Of a stretch of DNA of 64,000 nt, positions 9,635-19,768 are shown piece by piece; the first letter of the stretch is position 1, and every line of letters starts with the position of its first letter. Made by a program: the position numbers and the translations under genes. The stretch spans positions 78,055 to 142,054 of the forward strand of contig NZ_VIQM01000097.1 of assembly GCF_008520265.1 (NCBI RefSeq), given 5' to 3'. The stretch comes from Sphingobacterium cavernae (lineage in GTDB: Bacteria > Bacteroidota > Bacteroidia > Sphingobacteriales > Sphingobacteriaceae). The notes beneath the pieces were generated by a model. That model ran no database searches and was not told the DNA's origin. It saw only the letters and a list, made by a program, of their open reading frames with translations.

Positions 9635-12415
9635 TTAATTACCAGAGAAATCGAAAAATATCTTCATATGCAATGCGCGAATTGGCTCCTTCTCAAAATC
9701 GTAATAAACATGGTCCATTCCCATTGGACCTGTTGTTTCAGGTTTCTGTGTTTTGGTACCGATAGCAGATATGCCATTCATAAATGAAATATCACCACTT
9801 GGGAATGTTGGTTCCATATTCTTCCAGCTTGTGTCCTTTTGTTCTTTAGGTGTAAACAATCGTAGGAACACATCTTCTCTGTCTGTGAATACTTTAAATG
9901 ATTGGTCGTTCATAATAAATTTAGCCCAATACAAATTGCTGTGATAACCTTTAAATTCGGGATATTTAAAAGGAATTTCGCCTGTTGCAGCATCATTATA
10001 ATCCTTCTTCCATACACCAAATTGATTTCCTTTCATCCTATTCTTCCAAACTCTAAACGGTCCATTTCCCATATACTCTACAGATTTTAATTCTGATTCT
10101 GGGAAAGAAAAATTTACCCCAACATATCTCGTGAAATATGCTTCAGGAAAATATTGTAAATGCATTTTCAGTTGCCCCGATGAATATATTTCCCATCGCA
10201 ATGTATTATAGCTTGACTTTCTATCAAATGTCGACTCAATAATGACCTTATTATCGACTTTTGTAATCTTGAAATCCTTAAAATTATTTACTCCTTTTTC
10301 AATTACCGGTCCATTGCCTAAAGGAATTAACCCTTTGGAATTATGTACTTCTTGAAGCAATCCATTAATTTTATTGAACTTATAAACAATTTTATTTGAG
10401 CTGATTGTAAAAAATAATGCATCCTCTACAACTTCAATTGAAGAATCATGCGAAGCAGACAAGAATTGGCTTGCTGTACGTTTTGGTAATGCTATAGGAA
10501 AACTCCAAGTAAATATTTCCCTGCCTGAAGGATCATTTGCAGTGATGTAAAGAACATCAAAACTATACCAATCAATAGGCAAATCAACTGCTAAAACTCC
10601 TTTGTCATAAGGCATTATATTTGGAGACTGAATTGTGTTCTTTTTGCTCCCTAAACTTTCCCCATATTTGCCCAGTTTTTTAAGTTCGAAATTAAATGTA
10701 CATTGATTAGTATTTGTAAAAGCGTACCGATTTTCAATGTTAAACTTTCCATCAAATTCCTGAGTCATTTCTCTCTTTTCGAAAAAAATTGGACTCCACA
10801 CTTCTTTGATTGTATAATAACTTCCCTCTTTTTCATAGTATGGACCTACTATACCATCTGCACCGTGATTACCATCTGTGTCAATTATATTGTCTTTATC
10901 TGTACGTACAATCCCTTGATCCTGAAAATCCCATAAAAACCCGCCTGCCGATAATGGATTTGACCACATTGCCTTCCAATAGTCTTCCAATCCAGCACCA
11001 TGACCTCCATCAAACATTCCATGCAAAAACTCAGTAGGCATTAAAATATTATGCCCATGATCATAACTACCGATACCATAATTGTATTCACGATAATGCG
11101 TAGTTTCGAATCCTCCATATACCGCCCAAGGATGAATCAACGGTCTATTCTGAATATCTTGATCATAAAATAAATAATCTAATGCCGTATTATGACCTCC
11201 TTCATTACCATTCGCCCAAAATATTATAGAAGAATAGTTTTCGGAAACCACCATCATTTTCTTTAAAACTTTCGAACCTACTTCTGTATCGTAATAGCCA
11301 TGCCAACCTGCCAGTTCATTCATCACGTACAGTCCTAAAGAATCACAAGCTTCTAAGAAATGGTTATCGGGAGGATAGTGCGCCATACGAACAGCGTTCA
11401 TATTCATATCTTTCATCATTCGAACGTCGTGATAACTAATTCCTTCACTTGTTGTTCGTCCGGATTCTGGATGGAAACTATGTCGATTTACACCTTTAAA
11501 TTTGATTTTCTGTCCATTAATATAAACCCCATCTCGTTGTTTAACCTCAATAGTTCTAAAACCAAATTTCTGCTCAATTTCATGAACAACAATTCCATTT
11601 TTCAGTAAAGATACTCGAGCTTTATATCGATTTGGAAACTCGGCTGACCACAATTTAGGATTAGAGAAATTCAAATTTAACCATGTCGAATCGCTGTCTA
11701 TCTTTTGCTTAACTACTTGCCCAAATGGTTTACCTTGCTGATCATACACTTGCATAGATATTTCATTAGCGGATCCGCTATGCAGTATTCTACTTCGATA
11801 GCTACCATCTGCTCTAGCATCTATAGAAAGTCTTGAAATATAAGTCTTGGGTAATACTTCCAAATAAACTGGACGAAATATTCCACCTAAAATCCAGTAA
11901 TCTGCTTCACGCTCGGCAGCATTTACAGATGCATTAGACGAATGTTTGGATACTTTTACTTCCAATAGATTTTTCTGACCATATTTAATCAGTTTAGAAA
12001 TATCATATTTGAATACGTAAAAAGAGCCTTGATGTATTTCTCCTGCTAATTTTCCATTGATTTTGACTTCTGTATCAGTCATCGAACCTTCAAAGACAAG
12101 ATTAATTATCTTATCTTTCCAGCTTTTGTCGACAACAAATGAATGTTTATACTCTCCGTATTCTTTTGAAACGGTTTCCTTTTTATCAAAACCATAGTTA
12201 TAGTTTCCAAAACCTTGTAACTCCCAATTTGATGGAACTGATATTTTGGACCATTTGCCCGCATTCATTCCTTCCGATACTTTAAAATCCCATTTTACCC
12301 CATCGTCTTTTCCCTTACCAGAAAGATAAATGACTTCCGTCTTCTGCGCAAAAACCTGTAGTTGAAGCAGAATAAATAAACAAACACTAAACAGTCTAAT
12401 ACATTTAGCCAACAT
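9635..12415 (-). CDS. Glycoside hydrolase family 2 (beta-galactosidase-like)
   Basis: The 926-residue protein has a signal peptide (cleaved near VFAQ, residue 24) and the classic GH2 layout: N-terminal jelly roll, immunoglobulin-like domain, TIM barrel, then C-terminal beta-galactosidase small-chain-like domain. The barrel shows NRHSFHPESGR, the acid/base motif WANGNEGG (glutamate about residue 403) and the nucleophile region PTEFLHGMFDGGHGAG (about 461), followed by DYWKAMWSNP. GH2 includes beta-galactosidases, beta-glucuronidases and alpha-L-arabinopyranosidases; all three occur on RG-II or RG-I side chains, so the specificity is open. It lies 2 bp after the propeller gene upstream and 2 bp before the GH78 gene. 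Confidence 0.9.
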   Translation of the reverse strand: MLAKCIRLFSVCLFILLQLQVFAQKTEVIYLSGKGKDDGVKWDFKVSEGMNAGKWSKISVPSNWELQGFGNYNYGFDKKETVSKEYGEYKHSFVVDKSWKDKIINLVFEGSMTDTEVKINGKLAGEIHQGSFYVFKYDISKLIKYGQKNLLEVKVSKHSSNASVNAAEREADYWILGGIFRPVYLEVLPKTYISRLSIDARADGSYRSRILHSGSANEISMQVYDQQGKPFGQVVKQKIDSDSTWLNLNFSNPKLWSAEFPNRYKARVSLLKNGIVVHEIEQKFGFRTIEVKQRDGVYINGQKIKFKGVNRHSFHPESGRTTSEGISYHDVRMMKDMNMNAVRMAHYPPDNHFLEACDSLGLYVMNELAGWHGYYDTEVGSKVLKKMMVVSENYSSIIFWANGNEGGHNTALDYLFYDQDIQNRPLIHPWAVYGGFETTHYREYNYGIGSYDHGHNILMPTEFLHGMFDGGHGAGLEDYWKAMWSNPLSAGGFLWDFQDQGIVRTDKDNIIDTDGNHGADGIVGPYYEKEGSYYTIKEVWSPIFFEKREMTQEFDGKFNIENRYAFTNTNQCTFNFELKKLGKYGESLGSKKNTIQSPNIMPYDKGVLAVDLPIDWYSFDVLYITANDPSGREIFTWSFPIALPKRTASQFLSASHDSSIEVVEDALFFTISSNKIVYKFNKINGLLQEVHNSKGLIPLGNGPVIEKGVNNFKDFKITKVDNKVIIESTFDRKSSYNTLRWEIYSSGQLKMHLQYFPEAYFTRYVGVNFSFPESELKSVEYMGNGPFRVWKNRMKGNQFGVWKKDYNDAATGEIPFKYPEFKGYHSNLYWAKFIMNDQSFKVFTDREDVFLRLFTPKEQKDTSWKNMEPTFPSGDISFMNGISAIGTKTQKPETTGPMGMDHVYYDFEKEPIRALHMKIFFDFSGN

Positions 12416-12417
12416 AA

Positions 12418-14244
12418 TTAGTTAATCTTTTCTGCTTTAAAATTTAACAATCTATAACAAGCTTCTTTCACAGGTGTGCCTGGATTTGGAACATCAAAAT
12501 CTTGATCAGTAGGTGTGTCCGCATCAGGATAACGTCGAGTCTCTCCTGTTCGAAAACTTACACGTGATACTTCACTTATAGGTTGATAAAATATTCGTGT
12601 TCCTTTACTTACGCCATTGATATTTAATTGAAATGATCTTGTGGTAACATCAATATCTAAATCAAAATCATACCTTTCTCCTTTTTTGTATGCCTGAATA
12701 GAAGCATTGCGGTAACCAGCTTTATTCTTAATTTGTGAATCTTGATCAAAAATTAATCTTCCTGCCGCTTGTCCTTTACTATTCAGAAATTCAATTTCTA
12801 ATTGTCCATTATCTACTTGTTCAGGAATAAGAGAAAATGACAACTTTATACGCTTACTTGACGGAACAACTCTCTCAGCTTTGGCGTAATCATAAAGATC
12901 ACTATCGCGCAAAACGAGTGAACCATTTTCTATCTTAACCGATGACCAAAGAGGACTATAGATGTTCCACTTATTGAATGATTCAAACGCATTTTTTGAA
13001 AAATCATCGTCTACATTTTCTGTCACTTCCGACACTACAGGTACAGGTACTTTTGCTACCCACATGTCTTCTTTATTCATACTATAAGTCAGCCACATGG
13101 TTTTGTTGTCAGGTGAACCATTATCTTCCGTAATACCTCTAACATACTGAGGACCATAAGATTTATAATTCCCACCATATCGCATAGTAGAGATTTCTCC
13201 ATTTATTAGCAATAAGTCTGTATAATTCAAGCCATCAATACTCGTAGATACAGCCAAAGGCCATCTAAATTCAGACGGATTATATACAGTAGCGTATTTC
13301 CCATCACCCGTACGTTGTCCCCATATTTTAGCATTACTATTGACAAATCCAGGCGCGCGCAATGGCGTATATTGCCAAGATTTACCATTATCATTACTCA
13401 CAGATGTTAATGCATGTTTCCAAAGCCCTACGACTTTGCCATTGGGTAGGTGATAATAAGAAAATGCTTTTATTGGTCTATTGTATGGTATTAATGGATC
13501 ATTGCGATCTGCTTCTTCTACCCACTGTTGCATTACCAGTGGATTTTTCATCATTTCCTCACACGCCTTTATGAACTCTTTATCCTTACTTTTGGTATAC
13601 ATTGGATATTCAGGCTTATATTTTGAAAAGGAAGAATTCATACGGATAAAATATATGGCACCGAAAGTTCCGTCCTTGTTAATCTCTCTAACAACACGGC
13701 CAATACCATTTCCATCATTTGGATCATCCTTTTTATCTAATGCAACGCCATAATATCCAATAGTTAACAGCTTTCCATTCTTTGCTGTATAAAAGCCCAT
13801 TCGCTGATGCATTATAGCATATAAATCTTTTCCAGCTTTATCCGTTCTGTTTGGTTTAGTAAATCCTTCTGGGACCTTATAGGCAGGAAAAAGTTCCACT
13901 GGATCCGACCAATTGTACCCATCTTTAGAAGTGTGTAAAAATGTAATTCCTTCAGCAATGTGTTCACCCACAGGATTACTCAAATATTGAACATAATAAG
14001 TATTATTCCAATACGCTATAAAGGGTTGATGATTGTATGTGAAATATTGGCCACCAGCAAATTGCGGATTTTCTCTATTAGCACGAAATATTTGGATATT
14101 ATGCGTACCCACCGCCGGCGTAAGCTGACCATGATGATAATCAATATTTGATAAGGAATTGCCTGTATATTTGACTGTATCTTGCGCATAAACAGCTGAA
14201 ACAGAAAACAATATACTTGCTAATAAATTGTATCTAAACTTCAT
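12418..14244 (-). CDS. Secreted beta-propeller (sialidase-like) protein with C-terminal lectin-like domain
   Basis: The 608-residue protein has a signal peptide (cleavage near VYAQ). The N-terminal two thirds form a sialidase-like propeller: QPFIAYWNNTYYVQYLSNPV, an Asp-box TSKDGYNW near residue 107, another SNDNGKSW near 281, and a later degenerate one (SIDGLNYTD). A separate C-terminal part from about residue 420 (SFNKWNIYSPLWSSVKIENG) looks like a concanavalin/laminin-G-type beta-sandwich. The fold recalls the propeller enzymes acting on rhamnose-glucuronate linkages (GH145/PL42 type), but I cannot confirm a family. It is not a close paralogue of the propeller at 5742-6878. Position between GH43 and GH2 genes supports a role in pectin or arabinogalactan side-chain removal. 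Confidence 0.65.
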   Translation of the reverse strand: MKFRYNLLASILFSVSAVYAQDTVKYTGNSLSNIDYHHGQLTPAVGTHNIQIFRANRENPQFAGGQYFTYNHQPFIAYWNNTYYVQYLSNPVGEHIAEGITFLHTSKDGYNWSDPVELFPAYKVPEGFTKPNRTDKAGKDLYAIMHQRMGFYTAKNGKLLTIGYYGVALDKKDDPNDGNGIGRVVREINKDGTFGAIYFIRMNSSFSKYKPEYPMYTKSKDKEFIKACEEMMKNPLVMQQWVEEADRNDPLIPYNRPIKAFSYYHLPNGKVVGLWKHALTSVSNDNGKSWQYTPLRAPGFVNSNAKIWGQRTGDGKYATVYNPSEFRWPLAVSTSIDGLNYTDLLLINGEISTMRYGGNYKSYGPQYVRGITEDNGSPDNKTMWLTYSMNKEDMWVAKVPVPVVSEVTENVDDDFSKNAFESFNKWNIYSPLWSSVKIENGSLVLRDSDLYDYAKAERVVPSSKRIKLSFSLIPEQVDNGQLEIEFLNSKGQAAGRLIFDQDSQIKNKAGYRNASIQAYKKGERYDFDLDIDVTTRSFQLNINGVSKGTRIFYQPISEVSRVSFRTGETRRYPDADTPTDQDFDVPNPGTPVKEACYRLLNFKAEKIN

Positions 14245-14253
14245 AATATAATG

Positions 14254-15195
14254 CTATTTTTCGTGCTTCAATAAATTTTTTAAATGTTTGCTTGAAGCCT
14301 TAAATATTGTTCCATGCTTATGTCCTACAGGAACATTGATTTTATCATTTACCTTTTCAAAGCTTTTGAAATCTTTGGTTGATACTGCTTCATAAGATTT
14401 ACTACCGTAAGAATCAAAATATATCAACCAATGATCTTTAAGTTTCAAAACAGAAGGTCCTTCAGTAAGAAAATCAGAAAATGGTAATGTAATGTCCTTG
14501 AAAGGTCCTAATGGGTTATTTCCCGTAGCAACTTTTAAATTCCTATTTGGACGCGTATTATCTTTCAAGACCAACGCATAATCTGCTTTATTTTTTTTCA
14601 CAATTACTGCATCTATCACACTAAAACCGGGATCGTAATACAGTGCTGTAGGCGTGAACGAATTGAAATCATTAGTTTGCGTATAATACATTCTGTGGTT
14701 ATTATATTCATCTTCCACGCCTTTTTCGAAACGATAAGGAATTGTTGAAGCCCAAATAATAGTAAACTGATGTTTATCCTCCTCATAAAATAGCTCAGGA
14801 GCCCAGACATTAACAGTAGTCTCTTCGTGCGCCATCACAGGAATTGTTTTTATGTTTTCCCAATTGACCAGATCCTTGGAAGATGCATACCCTATACTTT
14901 TATCTCCTTTCCAAGCGATAGTCCACACTAAATGATATATGTTATTTTTATCCCTTACAATTGATGGGTCACGCAAGATTTTCTGTGAACCCAATACAGG
15001 TTTTAATGATACTCTATCTATAGATTGCCATTTGTATCCATCATAACTATATAAGAATCTTAACCCCTCGTTTGCGGGTTCGCGAAAAGAGGTAAACATA
15101 TAAACATCCTTCTGACAAGAAATAAATAGACTAGCCAGAATAAATAAAAAACCAAAACGCTTGAAATAGAACACTATAAAAATATATTTATTCAA
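14254..15195 (-). CDS. GH43-like lipoprotein (arabinofuranosidase/galactosidase type)
   Basis: The 313-residue protein has a lipoprotein signal with the lipobox ending at Cys27 (LFISCQKD), so it should sit on an outer-membrane leaflet. The five-bladed propeller motifs of GH43 are present: RDPSIVRDKNNIYHLVWT (catalytic base aspartate), NVWAPELFYEEDKHQFTIIW (second acidic residue) and LTEGPSVLKLKDHWLIYFD with the general-acid glutamate in EGP. The family contains alpha-L-arabinofuranosidases, beta-xylosidases and exo-beta-1,3-galactanases; specificity cannot be read here. It lies 9 bp before the propeller gene and 4 bp after the GH140-like gene. Confidence 0.85.
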   Translation of the reverse strand: MNKYIFIVFYFKRFGFLFILASLFISCQKDVYMFTSFREPANEGLRFLYSYDGYKWQSIDRVSLKPVLGSQKILRDPSIVRDKNNIYHLVWTIAWKGDKSIGYASSKDLVNWENIKTIPVMAHEETTVNVWAPELFYEEDKHQFTIIWASTIPYRFEKGVEDEYNNHRMYYTQTNDFNSFTPTALYYDPGFSVIDAVIVKKNKADYALVLKDNTRPNRNLKVATGNNPLGPFKDITLPFSDFLTEGPSVLKLKDHWLIYFDSYGSKSYEAVSTKDFKSFEKVNDKINVPVGHKHGTIFKASSKHLKNLLKHEK

Positions 15196-15199
15196 AAAT

Positions 15200-16603
15200 T
15201 TAAATTTTATCCAAAATCAAAACCCAATCATTACCTGCTTTATGATCGCCATCAGGCTTAAAACTTTGAATTCCTTTGTTATCAAAATTCCCAATTGAAA
15301 TTGTTTCGCCATTACGAGGGTTAAACCACGAAGCTTTTACCTTCTCTCCTTTGATTTTGCCCATGACGATTTTCATTTTGCGTCCTGTATAATTATATAT
15401 TAGCGCATAATCATCTGTCCTTGTTGCCAACAAACGTTCATATCGTTCTCCATTTTCAGCTAATAAAGATTGATCTGGAATTCGATCAAAATAATTCTGT
15501 TTTGAAAGCATTAATTCCTTCAAATAACGCATTTGAGTAGCGCCTGGAGCTTGTAAAGCTTCATTCCACAATACAGAAGATCCATAGGCTGAAGTCGTGT
15601 CAATCGCAGAATGAAACTGCATCACAGAATTTTCACCATAGGTATATCCAAATGCACCTGCAAATACCGACCAGTATCCGTATCTACGTACGTCATAATC
15701 TTTCCAACGTGGCTCTTCAATATTATGTAATCCTTGGGGTATTCCTTCGTACGATGCTTCACCATCTATTGTAGGCTTTACAGGTTTTAAATTCCAATCT
15801 ACTTGAATGTACTTCCAGTTGTCTTCGCCATAATGTTTTACTTCATTGCGGGATGTATCTTGATCATAACGTCTGTGACCTGATTGCACCATATTGAAGT
15901 CTAACCAGCTTTCATTATGAAACCAATCTGAAGACCCAGTTCGGCCTCTTGGATGGTAAGTCATTAATTGTTTTGGTACAATAGTTTTTATAGCTGGACC
16001 TATTTCTTTCCAGACACTAATAGAATCAGAACCTTTAATATCACCACCATTCAACCATATAATATTATCCTTATATTTCCAACGCTCAGCTAAAAAAGAA
16101 GCGTACTCTTTCGCTTGTTGTGGAGTAACTAAACCATTTTTCACATTAGTGCCCCATACAGGTACTAACGCCATATATAAGCCTTTTGCTGCGGCACGAT
16201 CAATCATATAATCAATATGATCCCAATAATCATACTCATCCGCATTATTAGGATTATTACCTTCAGTAATTAGCGGTTTTGAGATATCACCATTAACAAT
16301 TGACGAATCGCCATATATATTGACCGAAGGAACAGTGTGCAATACCATTGCTTGTATTACATTAAAACCTTTGGATTTTCGATCTTCCAAATATGCTTCT
16401 GCTTCGTCACGATCCAACTTATTAAACATCAACCATCCTGTATCCCCTAACCAAAAAAAAGGCTTTCCATCTTCAGTCATCAAATACCTCCCATTTTCAC
16501 TAATTTTCAATGCGGGTGTTGGTGACGTATTTTTAGATGCTTCACAACTGATAAGCGCGCCAATTGCTAGAGTTGAATAAAAAAGCTTATTTAATATTTT
16601 CAT
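15200..16603 (-). CDS. DUF4038/GH140-type apiosidase-like lipoprotein
   Basis: The 467-residue lipoprotein has its lipobox Cys at 20 (GALISCEA). The start of the mature domain, ENGRYLMTEDGKPFFWLGDT, then AEAYLEDRKSKGFNVIQAMV, is the signature of the DUF4038 TIM barrel, and the last ~90 residues match the small C-terminal collagen-binding-like domain found with it. Candidate catalytic residues are the aspartate in WLNGGDIKG (about 187) and the glutamate in DGEASYEG (about 280). GH140 is founded on an RG-II apiosidase that cuts beta-D-apiose from galacturonan. Many DUF4038 relatives are uncharacterised, so apiosidase is a likely but unproven call. It is part of the operon with 4 bp to the GH43 gene. 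Confidence 0.8.
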   Translation of the reverse strand: MKILNKLFYSTLAIGALISCEASKNTSPTPALKISENGRYLMTEDGKPFFWLGDTGWLMFNKLDRDEAEAYLEDRKSKGFNVIQAMVLHTVPSVNIYGDSSIVNGDISKPLITEGNNPNNADEYDYWDHIDYMIDRAAAKGLYMALVPVWGTNVKNGLVTPQQAKEYASFLAERWKYKDNIIWLNGGDIKGSDSISVWKEIGPAIKTIVPKQLMTYHPRGRTGSSDWFHNESWLDFNMVQSGHRRYDQDTSRNEVKHYGEDNWKYIQVDWNLKPVKPTIDGEASYEGIPQGLHNIEEPRWKDYDVRRYGYWSVFAGAFGYTYGENSVMQFHSAIDTTSAYGSSVLWNEALQAPGATQMRYLKELMLSKQNYFDRIPDQSLLAENGERYERLLATRTDDYALIYNYTGRKMKIVMGKIKGEKVKASWFNPRNGETISIGNFDNKGIQSFKPDGDHKAGNDWVLILDKI

Positions 16604-16630
16604 ATTGTTAGATTTATTTTAATGTTGTGA

Positions 16631-19600
16631 TTACTTCTTGGATAACCAAACCACAGTTGATTTATTAAACTCTTGAAACTGTTTAGGTACTTTTTGAAGA
16701 TTTATCTTGCCTAAAGATTTTACTTGACCCGAACTAGAATCAATAATAGAAACATGATATGTTCCCTTATATTGAGGAATAGTGTTAAGTATTTGTTCTA
16801 ATGTAACACCGTATACAATCGCACCTAATTCACTTTCTAAGACTTTTATTCCATTAATTTCTTTAGGTTGCATTGTAGCAGCAGCTTTTAGAAAGTTTTT
16901 ATCTTCAATCTTAGGCAGTGCAGCCATAGATCCTCCTGCCATAAATATTGCCCACGCCATAGAAGGATGATTATCTCCGCTGTAAATAACAGCCTTGTCT
17001 GGAAAATTCATACGGTATTCTGAAACAGCACGATACACTTGATCGAATGATGTTTTTTTCGGTTTTAATAAACGGGCATGTTGACGCGGGGCTAAATGCT
17101 TACCTCCTTCAGGTGAGTAAGTCGATCCGTCTGCCTGATAGTGCCAATATCTTATATCGATTAATTGTATTTCAGTTGCTCTATTTTTATCTTTAAGGAT
17201 TACATCTTGCACATCTTTTGTGGTACTTAATGCGACAAATACGTTTTTACCTTTCTCCTGTTTCCATTCTTTAATTACATCAATCCAAAATTCTACAAAG
17301 TGCAATGGTCCAGTAAATTCGGCACTGATAAGATGAATAATATTACTATTATTCTGAAAATTTTCTAAACATTTTCGTATGTAAGCTCGATGAATTTCAC
17401 GCCTAATTGGATGATTAATATCGTAAAATTGCTCATCCATAAATATGCGTTTGTCCCCTGCATAATGTACGGGTTCAGGAAACCCGATATTATTAATATT
17501 ATTTGCTGTACGCCAAGGAAAATCAGTGTAATGTGCTCCAGCCTCTAAAATATTATGCTGAAAATAGTTTTGATGAAGCAATACTAGTCCATTTTCGTCA
17601 GCCAATTTGGCAAATTCTTCCAGGCGATTCCAGTAGAAATGATTATAACGCGTCAAATCATATTTTGATAATCCATCATAAGCAATTCCCTCACCACTTC
17701 TTGCAAACGGTAATTCATAAAATGGGGGCCATACTTCGCCATTAATTCTGCGTGTACGCTCATGATCATCACGACGACGATCGTACCATAATCCATAATT
17801 ATGGTCAATTGATAAGATGTTATTAGAAGACATGTATTTCGCAACTTCAGTTAAATCATCTGTCATACCTAAGCCTTTCTCACCCGGCACAAAACGAGTA
17901 ATGTGAGGCTTTGCTTTCATTGTGCCATATGGACGAGAACTACCAGACCACCATTGTACATCTAATTTGTTACCGACCAAGACTCCTTCTTGAGCTACTA
18001 GCCAACCATTGTGGATAGTCATGTTTTTAGAAGGTAATTTATTAATGCTATTCTGCTTTACTTCATCTGTCAATAACATTCCGTCTAATTTTATATTTAG
18101 CGGATTATTATTAATTGTTTGAAATATAAAATCTTTTAAACTTGACTCAACAGCATAAGAATCTACGGTTAAAACTTTAGCTTGCTCTACTGTTGGACTA
18201 CTTGTACCTCCTCCATCAATTGGTTTGAATAAAGCTCTTTTGCTCACTGAATTGCCAATTCTTGCAGATAATAGCGCATAATACATACTGCGCGGTTTAA
18301 TATGCTCATTGGACTTCTCCCAATATCCATTTCCATTGAACTGAGACCATATCCCATATGCCCAATTCATTGCGGTTGGTGGTTGCTCACACTCGACCAA
18401 GGCTGCACTACTCTGCCATATTAGTGAATTAGCAGCGGTCCAACCCGCTCCATTTCCATCTTGCCCTCTATTTTTAAAACTTATAGCATGATTATCAATA
18501 TATACATTATCAAACAAGCTACCTGTAGACCAACTATCTACTGCACCACTAAAATTATAGGAATCATAAGCATGACAATGCACAAATGCATTTGGGCCAG
18601 CAGCCATATATCCTATTGAAAAATCATGATAACCACCTTCAGAATAACAACGTTGAAACAAAGTCTGCTGCCCTTTGGTATGAAAGGTATACCGTCTTTG
18701 TCCTCCTATTTCGGATATAGGTTCTAATGAAATACAATCTTCAACCGTAACTCGTTGACTTGATGAAAGTAAAAAAACAGCAGAGCCTGCAAAATGATGG
18801 AATGCTATACGACGGATCCATATATCTTTAGCATTATTTACTGAAATCGCCATCCAACGATGATCTTCATCTTTGGAATTTGATGAATCGTAACTTGAAA
18901 CCAACTTTACATTTTCAACTCCAATTTGTTCTACCCTATCTTCCCATTTATACAGGCTAACATAACTTTCACTATATTCTTTCTCTATTGCGTTTGTTAA
19001 AGGTGCGTCTATTAAAATCTCATTACCATTCACAGCAGTAACTACTCGATCCCAATTAATATCCCGTTGCCTTGGCTTCCATCCTATGGAAGTAATCCCC
19101 CCTCCAAAATGATCTGTACCCAATTTTTCAATCCATTCTTTCGATGAAGGTCTAGTAATTGTTATATGATCTCCAACTTTAATAGTTTGATTATGTTCCA
19201 CTATCAGTTTTTTACTACCTACAGGTACATAGTTATCATTTATTGTCAGCTTATTTTCAATCACTTTATTATTTCCACCAACAACTTCAATTAAGGTATT
19301 TCTACTTTTACCAGTCCCCAGAAGTACAGTACCATCGTCCTGTAGGCCAGCTCCTCTTAATACAACACCAGAAGTATGAATTTTAAGCGTACCTGATACA
19401 TTATAAGTTCCCTTAGAAAGTTGAATAGCTCCTCTAAATCCATTTGTATCCTTTGGAAGTTTGGAAACATAATCAATAGCATACTGAATTAAATTAGTTG
19501 CATCTTCCTTGATGTGTGACACGGATACTTTTGCTGCAATAAATGGAATTTCCGAATCTCCACCTTTGTATCCTGCGTATGAAAAATCTGGAATTACATT

Positions 19601-19768
19601 CCCCAAAGCATCTGGCAAAACCGTAATATTTTCTTCCGTTATTGATAAAGGTTTGTGTTGTTGAGCGTAGATAGGATTAAAGACAACTAAAAAGCATATC
19701 CATGCTGAAATGGACAATGCATTAAAGTATATTTTTTTTGCTGCGTAAATAATTAGCGTCTTTAACAT
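16631..19768 (-). CDS. Large secreted beta-helix protein with uncharacterised C-terminal half (DUF4955/DUF6298-like)
   Basis: From the ATG at 19768 the protein has 1045 residues and a signal peptide-like N-terminus (NALSISAWICFLVVF...IYAQQ); an ATG at 19804 would add 12 residues. The first half is a right-handed parallel beta-helix of the pectate-lyase-3 type: FRGAIQLSKGTYNVSGTLKI and GVVLRGAGLQDDGTVLLGTG near the N-terminus, then turns such as VTVEDCISLEP. The second half, from about residue 600, has no classical CAZyme motif. It contains conserved-looking stretches rich in acidic and aromatic residues, YGLWYDRRRDDHERTRR, HLISAEFTGPLHFVEFW and KAVIYSGDNHPSMAW, and may be a TIM barrel (inference). 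The domain names are from memory. Function unknown; the pectin-PUL context suggests a lyase or hydrolase on a rare side chain. Confidence 0.7.
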   Translation of the reverse strand: MLKTLIIYAAKKIYFNALSISAWICFLVVFNPIYAQQHKPLSITEENITVLPDALGNVIPDFSYAGYKGGDSEIPFIAAKVSVSHIKEDATNLIQYAIDYVSKLPKDTNGFRGAIQLSKGTYNVSGTLKIHTSGVVLRGAGLQDDGTVLLGTGKSRNTLIEVVGGNNKVIENKLTINDNYVPVGSKKLIVEHNQTIKVGDHITITRPSSKEWIEKLGTDHFGGGITSIGWKPRQRDINWDRVVTAVNGNEILIDAPLTNAIEKEYSESYVSLYKWEDRVEQIGVENVKLVSSYDSSNSKDEDHRWMAISVNNAKDIWIRRIAFHHFAGSAVFLLSSSQRVTVEDCISLEPISEIGGQRRYTFHTKGQQTLFQRCYSEGGYHDFSIGYMAAGPNAFVHCHAYDSYNFSGAVDSWSTGSLFDNVYIDNHAISFKNRGQDGNGAGWTAANSLIWQSSAALVECEQPPTAMNWAYGIWSQFNGNGYWEKSNEHIKPRSMYYALLSARIGNSVSKRALFKPIDGGGTSSPTVEQAKVLTVDSYAVESSLKDFIFQTINNNPLNIKLDGMLLTDEVKQNSINKLPSKNMTIHNGWLVAQEGVLVGNKLDVQWWSGSSRPYGTMKAKPHITRFVPGEKGLGMTDDLTEVAKYMSSNNILSIDHNYGLWYDRRRDDHERTRRINGEVWPPFYELPFARSGEGIAYDGLSKYDLTRYNHFYWNRLEEFAKLADENGLVLLHQNYFQHNILEAGAHYTDFPWRTANNINNIGFPEPVHYAGDKRIFMDEQFYDINHPIRREIHRAYIRKCLENFQNNSNIIHLISAEFTGPLHFVEFWIDVIKEWKQEKGKNVFVALSTTKDVQDVILKDKNRATEIQLIDIRYWHYQADGSTYSPEGGKHLAPRQHARLLKPKKTSFDQVYRAVSEYRMNFPDKAVIYSGDNHPSMAWAIFMAGGSMAALPKIEDKNFLKAAATMQPKEINGIKVLESELGAIVYGVTLEQILNTIPQYKGTYHVSIIDSSSGQVKSLGKINLQKVPKQFQEFNKSTVVWLSKK

